From Rhodocyclus gracilis (GTDB taxonomy: Bacteria > Pseudomonadota > Gammaproteobacteria > Burkholderiales > Rhodocyclaceae): 64,000 bases of DNA. Made by a program: the position numbers and the translations under genes. Positions 27,893 to 37,481 of this stretch are shown here, piece by piece. The notes beneath the pieces are model-generated. The model saw only the letters and a list, made by a program, of their open reading frames with translations, had not been told where the DNA came from and did no database searches. The DNA is taken from assembly GCF_009617575.1 (NCBI RefSeq), contig NZ_WIXJ01000006.1, positions 62,001 to 126,000 on the forward strand. The letters are read 5' to 3'. The first letter of the stretch is position 1, and every line of letters begins with the position of its first letter.

Positions 27893-28647
27893 TTGCCGCC
27901 TCCCTTGCCAAGAAAGCCCAGAAAATACTCGCGCACGCTGGCGCCCTTGGCCTGATTGACCGCGCTCGCCGGATCGACGCCCTTGGGGCAGACTTCGGAG
28001 CAGTAGCCGACCGCCGTGCAGTGGAAGGCGCCGCTTTCGGCGCCGACCACCGGCATGCGCTGCGCGGCGCCGCCGTCGCGCGAGTCGCTGTTGTAGCGGA
28101 AAAGCAGCGCCAGCGCTGCCGGGCCGACGAAGTCCGGACTCAGGCCGACCTGCGGGCAGGCCGCGTAGCAGAGCAGGCAGTTGATGCAGGAACTGTACTG
28201 GGCGTAAGCGTCGAGCTGCGCCGGCGTCTGCCGGTATTCGCCGGCGCTGAGCGGGCGCGGCTCCTTCGGGATGATGTAGGGTTTGATGCTCTCGAGTTTC
28301 TCGACAAAGCTGTCCATGACGATCACCAGATCGCGCTCGATCGGGAAGTTCGCCAACGCCTCGACACGCACGCGTCCCTTGCCGGCGTAATCGCGCAGGA
28401 AGCTCTTGCACGAAAGCTTGGGGATGCCGTCGATCATCACGCCGCAGCTGCCGCAGATCGCCTGCCGGCACGACCAGCGGAACGACAGCGTGCCGTCGAG
28501 GTGATCCTTGATGTACTGCAACCCCTGCAGCACCGACATGTCGTCGCTGAAGGGAACGACGTACGTCTGCGGGAAGGGCGCCGCGTCCTGCTCGGGACGG
28601 TAGCGCAGGACTTCGATTTCGATGGTCTTCTCGTTCGTGCTCATCAC
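27889..28647 (-). CDS. frdB: Fumarate reductase iron-sulfur subunit
   Basis: 252 residues. It carries three clusters: [2Fe-2S] in CRQAICGSCGVMIDGIPKLSC, [4Fe-4S] in CINCLLCYAACP, and [3Fe-4S] in HCTAVGYCSEVCPKGVDP. It passes electrons from quinol at the FrdCD anchor to FAD in FrdA. All cysteines are in place. Starts MMSTNEKTIEIEVLRYRPE; either Met may be used. Overlaps frdA by four bases. Confidence 0.96.
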   Translation of the reverse strand: MMSTNEKTIEIEVLRYRPEQDAAPFPQTYVVPFSDDMSVLQGLQYIKDHLDGTLSFRWSCRQAICGSCGVMIDGIPKLSCKSFLRDYAGKGRVRVEALANFPIERDLVIVMDSFVEKLESIKPYIIPKEPRPLSAGEYRQTPAQLDAYAQYSSCINCLLCYAACPQVGLSPDFVGPAALALLFRYNSDSRDGGAAQRMPVVGAESGAFHCTAVGYCSEVCPKGVDPASAVNQAKGASVREYFLGFLGKGGGK

Positions 28648-30497
28648 GCTTTCCCGTCTGCTGCATGGCCGGCCGCCTGCGCGGCGGCCTTTTCCATTTT
28701 TTCTGCCTTCGCCATCTTCTCCGCCTGCTCGCCGGCGGCGCCGTAGGCGCGCGTCGCTGGCTGCAAGCGGGTGATCTTCACCGCGCCATAGTCGATGCGC
28801 GGCGGCCCGCCCGGAACGTAGTGCGCCAGCGTGTGCTTGAGGAAGCTGGCGTCGTCGCGCGCCTCGAAGCCGTCGAGGCGCTGGTGCGCGCCGCGCGACT
28901 CACGCCGGTTGATCGCCGAATGCGCGATCGCCTGCGCCACATCAAGCTGGTAGTCGAGCTCGATGGCGAGCAGCCAGTCGCTGTTCCACACGTTCGACTT
29001 ATCCTCGACGACGACGTTGGCGAAGCGCTCGCGCAGTTCGGCGAGCTTGTCGCAGGTCGCCTGCATGCTCTCGGCCAACCGGTAGATGCCGCAGCCGGCT
29101 TCCATCGTCGCCGCCATTTCCTGACGCAGCACGGCGATGCGTTCGCCGCGGCCGCCGTGGCCACCCGCCGGCGTGCGCGCACGCAAGGCCAGCGCCCGCT
29201 GGCGCGCCGCTTCCGCCTGGCGCAGCAGCGTGTCGCCAGCGGCCGGCACCGCGCTGCGCGCGAAGGCCGCGGCAGCCAGCCCGGCGCGCTTGCCGAAGAC
29301 ACACAGTTCGGCCAGCGAGTTGGAGCCGAGCCGGTTGGCGCCGTGGATGCCGACGCTCGAACACTCGCCAGCGGCGTAGAGGCCGGGCAGCGGCGTCGCG
29401 CACTGGCCGTCGACGAGGATGCCGCCCATCGTGTAATGCACCGCCGGCCGTACCGGGATCGGTGAGTGCGCCGGGTCGATGCCGAGGAATTCCTCGGCCA
29501 GTTCGCAGATCTGCGGCAGGCGCTCGCGCAGTTTCTTCTCGCCGAGGTGCCGCAGGTCGAGATTCACGTAGCTGCCGTGCTTGCCGGCGAGCGTGCGTCC
29601 CTTCTGCTCCTCGTACCAGAAGGCCTGGCTCAGACGGTCGCGCGGACCGAGCTCCATCGCCTTGTTGCGCGGTGTGTCGGTCGCCGGGCCAAGGCCGTAG
29701 TCCTGCAGATAGCGGTAGCCATCCTTGTTGACCAGGAAACCGCCCTCGCCGCGGCAGGCTTCGGTAAACAACAGGCCGGTGCCCGGCATGCAGGTCGGGT
29801 GGTACTGCACGAACTCCATGTCGCGCAGCGGCACGCCGTGGCGGTAGGCGAGCGCCATGCCGTCGCCGGTGACGATGCCGGCGTTGGTGTTCTCGCGAAA
29901 GACGCGGCCGGCGCCGCCGGTGGCGATGATCACCGCCCCGGCCTCGATCAGCGTGAAGCGACCGGAGGCGACCTCGATGGCGACCACCCCCTGCGCGCGC
30001 CCGTCCTCGACCACCAGATCGACGCAGAAATACTCGTCGAAGCGGCGGATCGACGGGTACTTGAGCGAGGTCTGGAACAGCGTGTGCAGCATGTGGAAGC
30101 CGGTCTTGTCGGCGGCAAACCAGGTGCGCTCGATCTTCATGCCGCCGAAGGCGCGCACGTTCACCCGGCCGTCTTCCTTGCGACTCCACGGACAGCCCCA
30201 GTGTTCGAGCTGCACCATCTCATCGGTGCAACGGGCGACGAAATCCTCGACGACGTCCTGCTCGCACAGCCAGTCACCGCCGGAAACGGTGTCGTTGAAG
30301 TGATGCTCGAGGCTGTCGTGCGCCTGCACGACGCCGGCCGAACCGCCCTCGGCGGCAACCGTGTGCGAGCGCATCGGATAGACCTTCGACACCAGCGCCA
30401 CGGTGAGCGCCGGATCGGCCTCGGCAATGGCGATCGCCGCGCGCAGTCCGGCACCGCCGGCACCGACGATGACCACGTCGGCCTTGAATATTTCCAC
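28644..30497 (-). CDS. frdA: Fumarate reductase flavoprotein subunit
   Basis: Reduces fumarate to succinate on the cytoplasmic side of the membrane. 617 residues with the FAD fold GAGGAGLRAAIAIAEA, the covalent-FAD His in SHTVAAEGG, and TGGAGRVFRENTNAGIVTGDG. The catalytic-domain HYTMGGI and GECSSVGIHGANRLGSNSL segments follow. The start is a GTG at 30497, fixed by AGGAG seven bases upstream; an in-frame ATG 54 bases further up has no ribosome site. The C-terminus has an odd Lys/Met/Ala-rich tail (EKMAKAEKMEKAAAQ). First gene of frdABCD, implying anaerobic or fermentative growth with fumarate as electron sink. Confidence 0.96.
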   Translation of the reverse strand: MEIFKADVVIVGAGGAGLRAAIAIAEADPALTVALVSKVYPMRSHTVAAEGGSAGVVQAHDSLEHHFNDTVSGGDWLCEQDVVEDFVARCTDEMVQLEHWGCPWSRKEDGRVNVRAFGGMKIERTWFAADKTGFHMLHTLFQTSLKYPSIRRFDEYFCVDLVVEDGRAQGVVAIEVASGRFTLIEAGAVIIATGGAGRVFRENTNAGIVTGDGMALAYRHGVPLRDMEFVQYHPTCMPGTGLLFTEACRGEGGFLVNKDGYRYLQDYGLGPATDTPRNKAMELGPRDRLSQAFWYEEQKGRTLAGKHGSYVNLDLRHLGEKKLRERLPQICELAEEFLGIDPAHSPIPVRPAVHYTMGGILVDGQCATPLPGLYAAGECSSVGIHGANRLGSNSLAELCVFGKRAGLAAAAFARSAVPAAGDTLLRQAEAARQRALALRARTPAGGHGGRGERIAVLRQEMAATMEAGCGIYRLAESMQATCDKLAELRERFANVVVEDKSNVWNSDWLLAIELDYQLDVAQAIAHSAINRRESRGAHQRLDGFEARDDASFLKHTLAHYVPGGPPRIDYGAVKITRLQPATRAYGAAGEQAEKMAKAEKMEKAAAQAAGHAADGKA

Positions 30498-30757
30498 GTC
30501 TGCTCCTTTTGAATCTTGCCTGAGCGCGGTACCAGACACCGCGTCCGCCATCTTAGCCGCTCGCGAGAGGAAGGCGAAGCACCCTTATCAGGGCGCGGGC
30601 AAGCCCCCGCTATCGCGACGACCATGGCACCCGCAGCACCGGCGCCAGCCCCTGACAGGGCTGGCAGACCTTGACCGACGCCGCCTGAGAAGCGAGACTC
30701 GCAGGCTAGCCGACATTCGCCGGCACTGCTCCCTCCCGCCCACAAGGAATCTGCCCG
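30498..30757. other. Divergent control region between frdA and a binding-protein gene
   Basis: 260 bases. It must hold both promoters. A short inverted element CCCTTATCAGGG (30581-30592) is the only symmetrical site seen; no TTGAT-N4-ATCAA FNR box is present in it. The rest shows no gene. Confidence 0.35.
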
Positions 30758-31939
30758 ATGAAGATGAACGCCCTGTTTCAGTGCTCGGCGCTCGCCGTCA
30801 GCCTCGCGCTGCTTGGCGGCTGTAGCCAAAAAGATGAGGCTCCGGCCGCTGCCGCTCCCGCCGCCGCCCCGGAAGTCAAAGTCGTCAAGCTCGGTTTCGC
30901 TGCACCTCTGACGGGCCCGCAGGCCCACTATGGCAAGGAAATGCAAAACGGCGTCATCCTTGCCATCGAAGAAGCCAACGCCGGCCAGCCGCAAATCGGT
31001 GGACAGCCTGTGCGCTTCGAGCTGGTCTCCGAGGACGACCAGGCCGATCCGAAGCAAGGCACGGCAGTCGCCCAGAAACTCGTGGACGCGAAGATCGTCG
31101 GCATGCTCGGCCACTTCAACTCCGGCACCAGCATCCCGGCTTCGCGCATCTACTCGGAAGCCGGCATCCCCGAAATCGCCATGGCGACCTCGCCGGCTTA
31201 CACCGGCAACGGCTACAAGACGACCTTCCGCGCCATGACCAACGATGTGCAACAAGGCAGCGTGATGGGCCGCTTTGCGGTCGAGACGCTCAAGGCACAC
31301 CGCATTGCCATCATCGACGACCGTACCGCCTACGGTCAGGGCCTTGCCGACGAGTTCGAGAAATCCGCCAAGGCCGCCGGCGCCGATATCGTCAAGCGCG
31401 AGTTCACCAGCGACAAGGGGACGGACTTCATGGCCATCCTCACCAGCATCAAGAGCGCCAAGCCGGATGTCGTCTTCTTCGGCGGCGCGGACGCGCAAGC
31501 GGGCCCGATGGCTCGGCAGATCAAGCAACTAGGCATCAAGGCGGCGCTGATGGGCGGCGAAATGATCAAGTCACCCAACTTCCTGTCGCTCGCCGGCACC
31601 GCCGCCGACGGCACCATCGCCTCGCTGGCCGGCCTGCCGCTGGCACAGATGCCGGGGGGCAAGGACTACGAAACGAAGTACAAGGCACGCTTTAACGAAG
31701 ACGTGCAGATCTACTCGCCCTACGCCTACGACGCGACCATGGTGCTGATCGCAGCCATGAAGGCCGCCGGCTCCAGCGAACCCGCGAAGTACCTGCCGGC
31801 ACTGGCCAAGACGCAAATGGCGGGCGTCACCTCCGGCACCATCGGCTACGACGAAAAAGGCGATCTGAAAGACGGCGCCATCACCGTCTACAAGGTCGAA
31901 GGCGGTGAGTGGAAGGTTCTCGAAGCCAGCAGCAAGTAA
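30758..31939 (+). CDS. Branched-chain amino acid ABC transporter binding protein
   Basis: LivK/BraC-type periplasmic receptor, 393 residues. The signal peptide ends in LLGGCSQ, a lipobox, followed by an Ala/Pro linker and then VVKLGFAAPLTGPQAHYGKEM. GMLGHFNSGTSIPASRIYSEAGIPEIAMATSP is the signature of the first lobe (only named here in part); IAIIDDRTAYGQGLADEF begins the second. Ligand: leucine/isoleucine/valine or another small compound. No liv permease or ATPase genes are adjacent, so it is an orphan. A terminator follows. Confidence 0.9.
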   Translation: MKMNALFQCSALAVSLALLGGCSQKDEAPAAAAPAAAPEVKVVKLGFAAPLTGPQAHYGKEMQNGVILAIEEANAGQPQIGGQPVRFELVSEDDQADPKQGTAVAQKLVDAKIVGMLGHFNSGTSIPASRIYSEAGIPEIAMATSPAYTGNGYKTTFRAMTNDVQQGSVMGRFAVETLKAHRIAIIDDRTAYGQGLADEFEKSAKAAGADIVKREFTSDKGTDFMAILTSIKSAKPDVVFFGGADAQAGPMARQIKQLGIKAALMGGEMIKSPNFLSLAGTAADGTIASLAGLPLAQMPGGKDYETKYKARFNEDVQIYSPYAYDATMVLIAAMKAAGSSEPAKYLPALAKTQMAGVTSGTIGYDEKGDLKDGAITVYKVEGGEWKVLEASSK

Positions 31940-31960
31940 GCGCGACCGTTCTGCAAGCCA

Positions 31961-31992
31961 AAGGGGCGGGCACATCGTGCCCGCCCCTTTTT
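31961..31992 (+). terminator. Rho-independent terminator of the binding-protein gene
   Basis: A perfect 13-bp stem (31961-31973 with 31977-31989), ATC loop, then TTTTT. Confidence 0.92.
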
Positions 31993-32103
31993 CGTCAACG
32001 AACCACAGACGATTCCTCCGACGACCGCGCTTCGCGTGCGCGTATTGCCTGCCTTACCGCCGTCGCCATCCCGTCCGCCCGGTCGGCTCGGGCATGGCCC
32101 GCA

Positions 32104-33735
32104 TCAGACGGAGAACTGATTCACCGACTTGCGCATCCGCTCGACGACGCCGTTGAGCACATCGACAGAGCCGTGCGTCTGTTGCGCCACGCCGAGGTTT
32201 TGCTCGGTCATCGTCGCCACGCGCTCGACGCTCTGCGCCATCAGGGTGATCGCATCCTGCTGTTCCGCCGAGGAATGCGAGATGTCACTGACCATGCTCA
32301 GCGTCACGCCCATCTGGCTGTTGATCTCCTGCAAGGCCTGCTGAGCGTCCTGAACCAGCAGAACCCCCTCCTCCACCTGTGAGGCGCCAGAGCGCATGCC
32401 ATCGACGGCCTTGCGCGTTTCGCCCTGAATCGCGCCGATCATGTCGCTGATCTCCTGCGTCGCCTTGCCGGTGCGTTCGGCAAGCTTGCGCACCTCGTCG
32501 GCCACCACAGCAAAGCCACGTCCCTGCTCACCGGCGCGCGCCGCCTCGATGGCCGCGTTCAGCGCGAGCAGATTGGTCTGATCGGCAATCTCACGAATGA
32601 CCCCGGTAATGCGGGAGATTTCTTCGGACTGTTCGCCGAGCAATTCAACCTGCGCGGCGGAATCCTTGACGGTACCCGCCAGCGCCAGAATCGTCGCGCT
32701 GGCTTTTTCGGACAGTGCCGCACCGCGCACCGAGACGTCGCTGGCCGCCTCGGCAGCCGTGCGGGTCGATGCCGCATGCGCTGCGACTTCGCCAATCGAC
32801 ACGGTGATCTCTTCGATTCCCGCCGCCGCCGAAGAGGTCGCGTCGCTTTGCACCCGCGTCGCCTCGGCGACGTTATCGACGCCACGCTCGACTTCATGGC
32901 TGACCTGCTGCACATGCGCGGCGGAGTCGTCCATCCCCTGCACCGTCGCCTGGATCGACGAGATGAAGCTGTCGATGCGCGAAGCGATCCCACCGACCTG
33001 GTCGCGGCGCCCCAACTGGAAGCGCTGCCGCAGATCGCCGGTAGTCAGCACGCGTTCGAGGTAATCGGTCGTCGCCGTCAGGTCGCGGCGCAAACGCGGC
33101 ACGAAGAGCGCAAGGAACACCGCTCCCCAGACCACGCCCAGCGCACCCAGCGCCTGCAAGACCCAAGGCAGGAAGGGAACATCCAGCGGCGGCAACAGCA
33201 AAGCCGCTCCGAGCAGCACAGAGAAAATCCCCGCCACCGCCAGTTGCGTATTGAGCGAGGAAGCCAACGCAAGGAGCGATGGCCGCGCCGGCACGACACG
33301 GCCATGCTCGATACGGATCGAGTGGTCGCCTTGCTTCAAGCGCTGATAGGCGGCCTGCGCGGCAGCAATTTCGTCGCGCTGAGGACGGGAACGTACCGAC
33401 TGGTAGCCGACGATGTTGCCGTTTTCGCGCACCGGCGACGCATTGGCGATGACCCAATAAAAGCCACCATCGCTGCGCCGATTTTTGACGATGCCGCGCC
33501 AGGGCCGCCCAGCCTTCAGGTCGCGCCACATATCGGCAAAGGCCTCGACTGGCATATCCGGGTGGCGAACGAGATTGTGGGGCTGTCCGACCATCTCCTC
33601 CTGCGTATAGGCGCTGACCTTGGCAAAAGCCGCGTTCGCCTCGACGATCATGCCCTTGAGATCGGTCCGCGAATAAATGAACTCCCCTTCGGGAAGCTGG
33701 GTTTCTATGTTGGTGACTGGCTGGTTGTTACGCAT
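32104..33735 (-). CDS. PAS-containing methyl-accepting chemotaxis protein (Aer-like)
   Basis: 543 residues. An N-terminal PAS domain (about 10-125) shows the Aer-type [20 protein letters not shown] and [17 protein letters not shown] landmarks for FAD-based redox sensing. Two hydrophobic stretches (about 155-205) form a hairpin in the membrane with no periplasmic sensor. A short linker follows, then the signalling domain with the hairpin tip [38 protein letters not shown] (about 385-425; key residues E, R, GFAVV). Likely senses respiratory or redox state. No che operon nearby. Its upstream region carries striking inverted repeats. Confidence 0.92.
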   Translation of the reverse strand: MRNNQPVTNIETQLPEGEFIYSRTDLKGMIVEANAAFAKVSAYTQEEMVGQPHNLVRHPDMPVEAFADMWRDLKAGRPWRGIVKNRRSDGGFYWVIANASPVRENGNIVGYQSVRSRPQRDEIAAAQAAYQRLKQGDHSIRIEHGRVVPARPSLLALASSLNTQLAVAGIFSVLLGAALLLPPLDVPFLPWVLQALGALGVVWGAVFLALFVPRLRRDLTATTDYLERVLTTGDLRQRFQLGRRDQVGGIASRIDSFISSIQATVQGMDDSAAHVQQVSHEVERGVDNVAEATRVQSDATSSAAAGIEEITVSIGEVAAHAASTRTAAEAASDVSVRGAALSEKASATILALAGTVKDSAAQVELLGEQSEEISRITGVIREIADQTNLLALNAAIEAARAGEQGRGFAVVADEVRKLAERTGKATQEISDMIGAIQGETRKAVDGMRSGASQVEEGVLLVQDAQQALQEINSQMGVTLSMVSDISHSSAEQQDAITLMAQSVERVATMTEQNLGVAQQTHGSVDVLNGVVERMRKSVNQFSV

Positions 33736-33823
33736 CTATTTCCCCACGTTGAGCGGCGGCGAAAAGCGAACGCTCAAAAAAGAACCGCACGGCAAGCCGC
33801 GAATCATACGACCGCCGTGCGAA

Positions 33824-33867
33824 AAAGTAATGGCTATTACTTTAGTACTAATACAAATCAATTAGTT
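33824..33867 (-). promoter_or_regulatory. Composite operator-like region upstream of the Aer-like gene
   Basis: Three adjacent elements: AAAGTAAT-N4-ATTACTTT (33824-33843, perfect 8-bp arms), TTAGTACTAA (33842-33851, perfect palindrome) and ATACAAATCAATTAGTT (33851-33867), the last found again at 43783-43799. It lies 89-132 bases before the chemoreceptor start in an AT-rich patch. Which protein binds is unknown. Confidence 0.5.
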
Positions 33868-33966
33868 CATGACAATCGACGAATCGCAGAACTCTTCCCA
33901 CCAACGGCCACGACGCCGCCGAAGGCCAACAGAAGCGAGGAACGAAGCGCAGCGCGCAAGTACGCC

Positions 33967-34001
33967 AGCCCCTTTGATGCGCATTGAGCATCAAAGGGGC
34001 T
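33967..34001 (-). repeat. Hairpin across the end of the DUF2269 gene
   Basis: A 14-bp stem (33967-33980 with 33988-34001) includes the last codons and TGA of the gene. No T-run follows on the minus strand, so termination is uncertain; transcripts could continue toward the chemoreceptor gene. Confidence 0.55.
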
Positions 34002-34464
34002 TGAAGACCATCCAGTAGAGATTGGCGAGCACCAGCACGGTCGCCAGCACGCCAACGCCGATCCACACGCGCTCAGCGCGCCAGTAGCAAAGCGGAATTT
34101 CACCTCCCGCAGCGAACTGCCGAGCGAGACGTGCCTGATGAATCTGCAGGGGGATGAGTACGAACACCCAGAGCAGCGTCGAAAGCAGAAATAGCGCACT
34201 GCTCCAGCCAATCCAGCGCACCACGGGGTTCGTCCAGCCGGAGAGATAAGCGTTGGTGAGCCCGGTCAGCAAGACCAGCGCGGCGCCGGCGAAGGTGAAG
34301 ACGATATCGGTCAGCGTCACCTGACGCTGCGCAAAGGCGATGATCTGCGGCTGCCGTGTGCGGTTGGCCATGACCTTCCACCACAAGGTCACAAGCACAT
34401 TACCCAAGAACAACACCACACCGAGAACGTGCAGGCTCTTCAGCAGCAGATAGCCGGAGTTCAT
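33991..34464 (-). CDS. DUF2269-type integral membrane protein
   Basis: 157 residues, four hydrophobic helices. Starts MNSGYLLLKSLHVLGVVLFLGNVLVTLWWK, the usual N-terminus of DUF2269 proteins, with a conserved His in helix 1 (KSLHVLG) that could bind heme by analogy with similar four-helix proteins (inference). TDIVFTFAGAALVLLTG is the second conserved block. Function not established in the family. Confidence 0.8.
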   Translation of the reverse strand: MNSGYLLLKSLHVLGVVLFLGNVLVTLWWKVMANRTRQPQIIAFAQRQVTLTDIVFTFAGAALVLLTGLTNAYLSGWTNPVVRWIGWSSALFLLSTLLWVFVLIPLQIHQARLARQFAAGGEIPLCYWRAERVWIGVGVLATVLVLANLYWMVFKPL

Positions 34465-34769
34465 TACCGCGCCTCACCCAGCAGCCAAGGCTGCGCGCCT
34501 GGAGATAAGCAGCGCAACATCCCCTGCGGCTGATGACGATGACGACACGAACGTGCCGCGCAGAGACGGCGTAAAGAGTCCCAGAGGGAATGCCGAAGGC
34601 AAACACCAGCCCCCGGACTCGACGAGACGGGCGGCACAATCAAAAAGGAAAAAAACGAAGACGCCGCCGGCCGAGCAATGACCGGAAAGCTGACGCAAGT
34701 GGCAAATGCCGAGGCAGCCAATACGATCAGGCGACCCAGAATGCCATCCTGACGCGTGTTACCGCGAAA
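34465..34769. other. Intergenic stretch without a supported gene
   Basis: 305 bases. Short frames are open on several phases but show no coherent protein features. An A-rich run (AAAAAGGAAAAAAACG near 34640-34660) is the only notable element. Confidence 0.35.
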
Positions 34770-35204
34770 TCAGGCGACGTCGGGACGCGGCGGGCGCTGC
34801 CGCGGTTTGCGGAAGGGCTTCTTGCCCGGCGCGCCGCCGTTGGCCGGAGCCCCCCCCGCATTACCCGCGTTACCACCCGCCGGATTTCCGCCCCCTTGGC
34901 CCGCAGCTTTGGGCGCTGAAGGGTTGCCGGAGCGATTCTGCGACTGGCCGCCACCCTGTGAGTTACCTTGGCCGCCACCTTGGCCACCGCGCCCCTGACC
35001 GGACGAGCGACGCGACTGGCCGGACGAACGACCGCCGCGCCCCTGAGCGTCGCCCTGCGGTGCCGACGACTCACGGTTGCCGGGTGCCAACTGGATTTCC
35101 AGCTCATTGAGCTCATCCCACTCGGCATCGGTGCGATCACGATCCGGCACGGCCAGCAACTGCTGCAGCCGACGGCGAGGAGAAACGGGTTGCGGTGCGT
35201 TCAT
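34770..35204 (-). CDS. Small protein with Gly/Gln/Asn-rich disordered tail
   Basis: 144 residues, not recognised. Residues 1-45 look folded or helical (MNAPQPVSPRRRLQQLLAVP, then TDAEWDELNELEIQLAPGN), followed by about 75 residues of GQGRGGQGGGQGN-type low complexity and a basic Lys/Arg/Pro end (GKKPFRKPRQRPPRPD). The alternation of Gly with Arg resembles RGG-like RNA-binding tails, so a nucleic-acid role or phase separation is conceivable. That is inference. It lies beside rpsT but no shared promoter is evident. Confidence 0.65.
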   Translation of the reverse strand: MNAPQPVSPRRRLQQLLAVPDRDRTDAEWDELNELEIQLAPGNRESSAPQGDAQGRGGRSSGQSRRSSGQGRGGQGGGQGNSQGGGQSQNRSGNPSAPKAAGQGGGNPAGGNAGNAGGAPANGGAPGKKPFRKPRQRPPRPDVA

Positions 35205-35346
35205 GGCGTCATTATCCCATTGTTCGCCGGCCAGTGCGAAAACACTGCCGGCTTCATGGCGACGGTCGCACCGGCACAGGCCGGCGCCCTAGCGCCTTAA
35301 AAACGGGCAAAACCCAGCCCGGACAACTCAACAACGACAGCAAAAG

Positions 35347-35370
35347 AAAACGGCGCCTATCGAGGCGCCG
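35347..35370 (-). terminator. Rho-independent terminator of rpsT
   Basis: Perfect 8-bp stem (35351-35358 with 35363-35370), ATCG loop; TTTTCTTTTG follows on the minus strand. Confidence 0.9.
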
Positions 35371-35393
35371 CATCGGTGCTGCTGCGGCAGCAA

Positions 35394-35660
35394 TCAGGCA
35401 GCTAGCGCCTTGATTTGTGCCGAGAGGCGGCTCTTGTGGCGAGCGGCCTTGTTCTTGTGAATGATCTTCTTGTCAGCAATGCTGTCGATCTCGGACACGG
35501 ACTGCTGGAAAATGCTTTGCGCAGCCGTCTTGTCGCCAGCGACAATCGCCTTTTGCACACGCTTGATGGCCGTGCGCAGAGTGGAGCGCAGGCTGGCGTT
35601 GTGGGCACGTTGCTTAACGGCTTGGCGGGCGCGCTTGCGGGCTTGTGCGCTGTTGGCCAT
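35394..35660 (-). CDS. rpsT: 30S ribosomal protein S20
   Basis: 88 residues, normal length, rich in Lys/Arg/Ala. Begins [21 protein letters not shown], diagnostic for S20, and ends [13 protein letters not shown]. Binds 16S rRNA helices 9 and 44 early in assembly. Start at ATG 35660. It has its own sigma-70-like promoter and terminator, so it is monocistronic; it is divergent from murJ, an arrangement common in proteobacteria. Confidence 0.97.
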   Translation of the reverse strand: MANSAQARKRARQAVKQRAHNASLRSTLRTAIKRVQKAIVAGDKTAAQSIFQQSVSEIDSIADKKIIHKNKAARHKSRLSAQIKALAA

Positions 35661-35706
35661 GGATGTTCGTCCCTGAATGAACTGATGCGTTGATCGAAAG
35701 CGCGCA

Positions 35707-35735
35707 ATCATACCGGCGTCGCTGCGTCAATGCAA
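35707..35735 (-). promoter_or_regulatory. Promoter of rpsT
   Basis: Minus strand TTGCAT (35730-35735), 17-base spacer, TATGAT (35707-35712). It implies a leader of about 40 bases. Confidence 0.65.
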
Positions 35736-35863
35736 GCGCGCAAAACGCTTCATTGGGCGGACAGCAGCAAACGCGCGCCTCCTGCCGGTTTGGTCGGCGC
35801 TGACTAAGCCGCTAAGATGTCGCCTTTTCGTCGCTGGCCGTTCAACGCGCGCTTTCCTCCCGG

Positions 35864-37402
35864 ATGAATCTGCTCAGAGCACTCGCCACCGTCAGCGGCA
35901 TGACGCTGATTTCGCGCATCCTCGGCTTCGTGCGCGATTTCGTCATTGCCACGACTTTCGGCGCCGGCATGATGACGGACGCGTTTTTCGTCGCTTTCAA
36001 GCTACCCAACCTGTTGCGACGCCTTTTTGCCGAAGGAGCCTTCTCGCAGGCCTTCGTTCCGGTGCTCGGCGAATACCGTAACCGGCGCGGCGAGCAGGAG
36101 ACGAAGCTCCTCGTCGATCGCGTCGCCAGCCTGCTGTTCCTTGCCCTGCTGCTGGTCACGCTCCTCGGCATCGTCGGTGCGCCGATCCTCGTCTATATTT
36201 CGGCCCCCGGCTTTGTGGGCGATCCCGACAAGTTCGCGCTGACCGTCGCGCTCACGCGCATCACCTTCCCCTACATTCTCTTCATGTCGCTCGTCGCGCT
36301 GGCCGGCGCGGTGCTCAATACATGGAGCCGTTTTGCCATTCCGGCCTTCACGCCGGTCTTGCTCAATGTGTCGTTCATTGTCATGGCCCTGTTTGCCGCG
36401 CCCTGGTTTGATCCGCCGGCGCTGGCGCTGGCTTGGGCGGTCTTCCTCGGCGGCGTTCTGCAACTGGCCTTGCAGCTGCCGAGCCTGCGACGTATCGGCA
36501 TGCTGCCGCGCTTCGATCTGCACTGGCGTGACGAGGGCGTGCAGCGCGTTCTCAAGCTTATGGCACCAGCTGCGCTCGGCGTATCGGTGTCGCAGATCAG
36601 TTTGCTGATCAACACGATCTTCGCCTCCTTTCTCGTCGCCGGCAGCGTCTCGTGGCTGTATTACGCCGACCGCTTGATGGAGTTCCCCTCCGGCATGCTG
36701 GGCGCGGCCTTGGGGACGATTCTTCTGCCCTCGCTGTCGCGCTGCCACGCCGAGCAGCGCTTTGATGACTATTCAAAACTCCTCGACTGGGGCCTGCGCC
36801 TGTGTTTCCTGCTCGCCGCGCCGGCGGCGGTGTTCATGGCCGTCATTGCCGCGCCGCTGGTTGCCACGCTCTTTCATCACGGCGCCTTTACCGCTGACGA
36901 CGTGATGCGCACGCAAGAAGCGCTGGTCGCTTACAGCGTCGGACTGGTAGCACTGATTCTCGTCAAGGTGCTGGCCCCCGGTTTCTACGCGCGCCAGAAC
37001 ATCCGCACGCCGGTGAAGATCGCCATCGTTTCGCTCGTTGCCACGCAAATACTCAATCTGCTGCTGATCGGCTGGCTCAAGCATGCCGGTCTGGCGCTGT
37101 CGATCAGTCTCGCCGCGTGCATCAACGCAACGCTGCTCTTCCGTGGACTGCGCCGGCACGGTATCTATGCACCGCAGCCGGGTTGGGGCGGCTTCTTCCT
37201 GCGTCTGGCAGTCGCGCTTGGCGTGCTCGCTGCCGTTCTCTGGGGGGGGATGGGCGCCACGGAGGACTGGCTGCGCTGGGCGATCAGCGAACGTCTGCTG
37301 CGCCTTACTGCACTCCTTGGCTTCGGGGTTTTCGCCTATTTCGCTACACTGGGGGTATTGGGCTTCCGGCTGCGCGATTTCAAGCGCAGCGCGGCAAGCT
37401 GA
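35864..37402 (+). CDS. murJ: Lipid II flippase
   Basis: Flips the peptidoglycan precursor lipid II across the inner membrane. 512 residues with about 14 membrane helices, typical of the MOP-exporter fold. The N-terminus [25 protein letters not shown] and the motif [36 protein letters not shown] contain the essential Arg and Asp/acidic residues of MurJ (landmarks only). Start at the ATG that gives the standard N-terminus. Divergent from rpsT. Confidence 0.96.
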   Translation: MNLLRALATVSGMTLISRILGFVRDFVIATTFGAGMMTDAFFVAFKLPNLLRRLFAEGAFSQAFVPVLGEYRNRRGEQETKLLVDRVASLLFLALLLVTLLGIVGAPILVYISAPGFVGDPDKFALTVALTRITFPYILFMSLVALAGAVLNTWSRFAIPAFTPVLLNVSFIVMALFAAPWFDPPALALAWAVFLGGVLQLALQLPSLRRIGMLPRFDLHWRDEGVQRVLKLMAPAALGVSVSQISLLINTIFASFLVAGSVSWLYYADRLMEFPSGMLGAALGTILLPSLSRCHAEQRFDDYSKLLDWGLRLCFLLAAPAAVFMAVIAAPLVATLFHHGAFTADDVMRTQEALVAYSVGLVALILVKVLAPGFYARQNIRTPVKIAIVSLVATQILNLLLIGWLKHAGLALSISLAACINATLLFRGLRRHGIYAPQPGWGGFFLRLAVALGVLAAVLWGGMGATEDWLRWAISERLLRLTALLGFGVFAYFATLGVLGFRLRDFKRSAAS

Positions 37403-37481
37403 ATCGGGGGGATGCGGGTGGCAAGACCGCCAGCCATCCTCAACGCGCGTACGACCATCCTTTGACACGAGGGACTCGAAC

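Noticed and set aside
30498-30757. FNR-type site upstream of frdA
   Set aside because: No TTGAT-N4-ATCAA match; only a weak CCCTTATCAGGG symmetry.
34464-34721. 85-codon frame ending at the start codon of the DUF2269 gene (TAATG)
   Set aside because: Three overlapping frames are open here and none looks like a protein; the stop-start overlap is likely chance.
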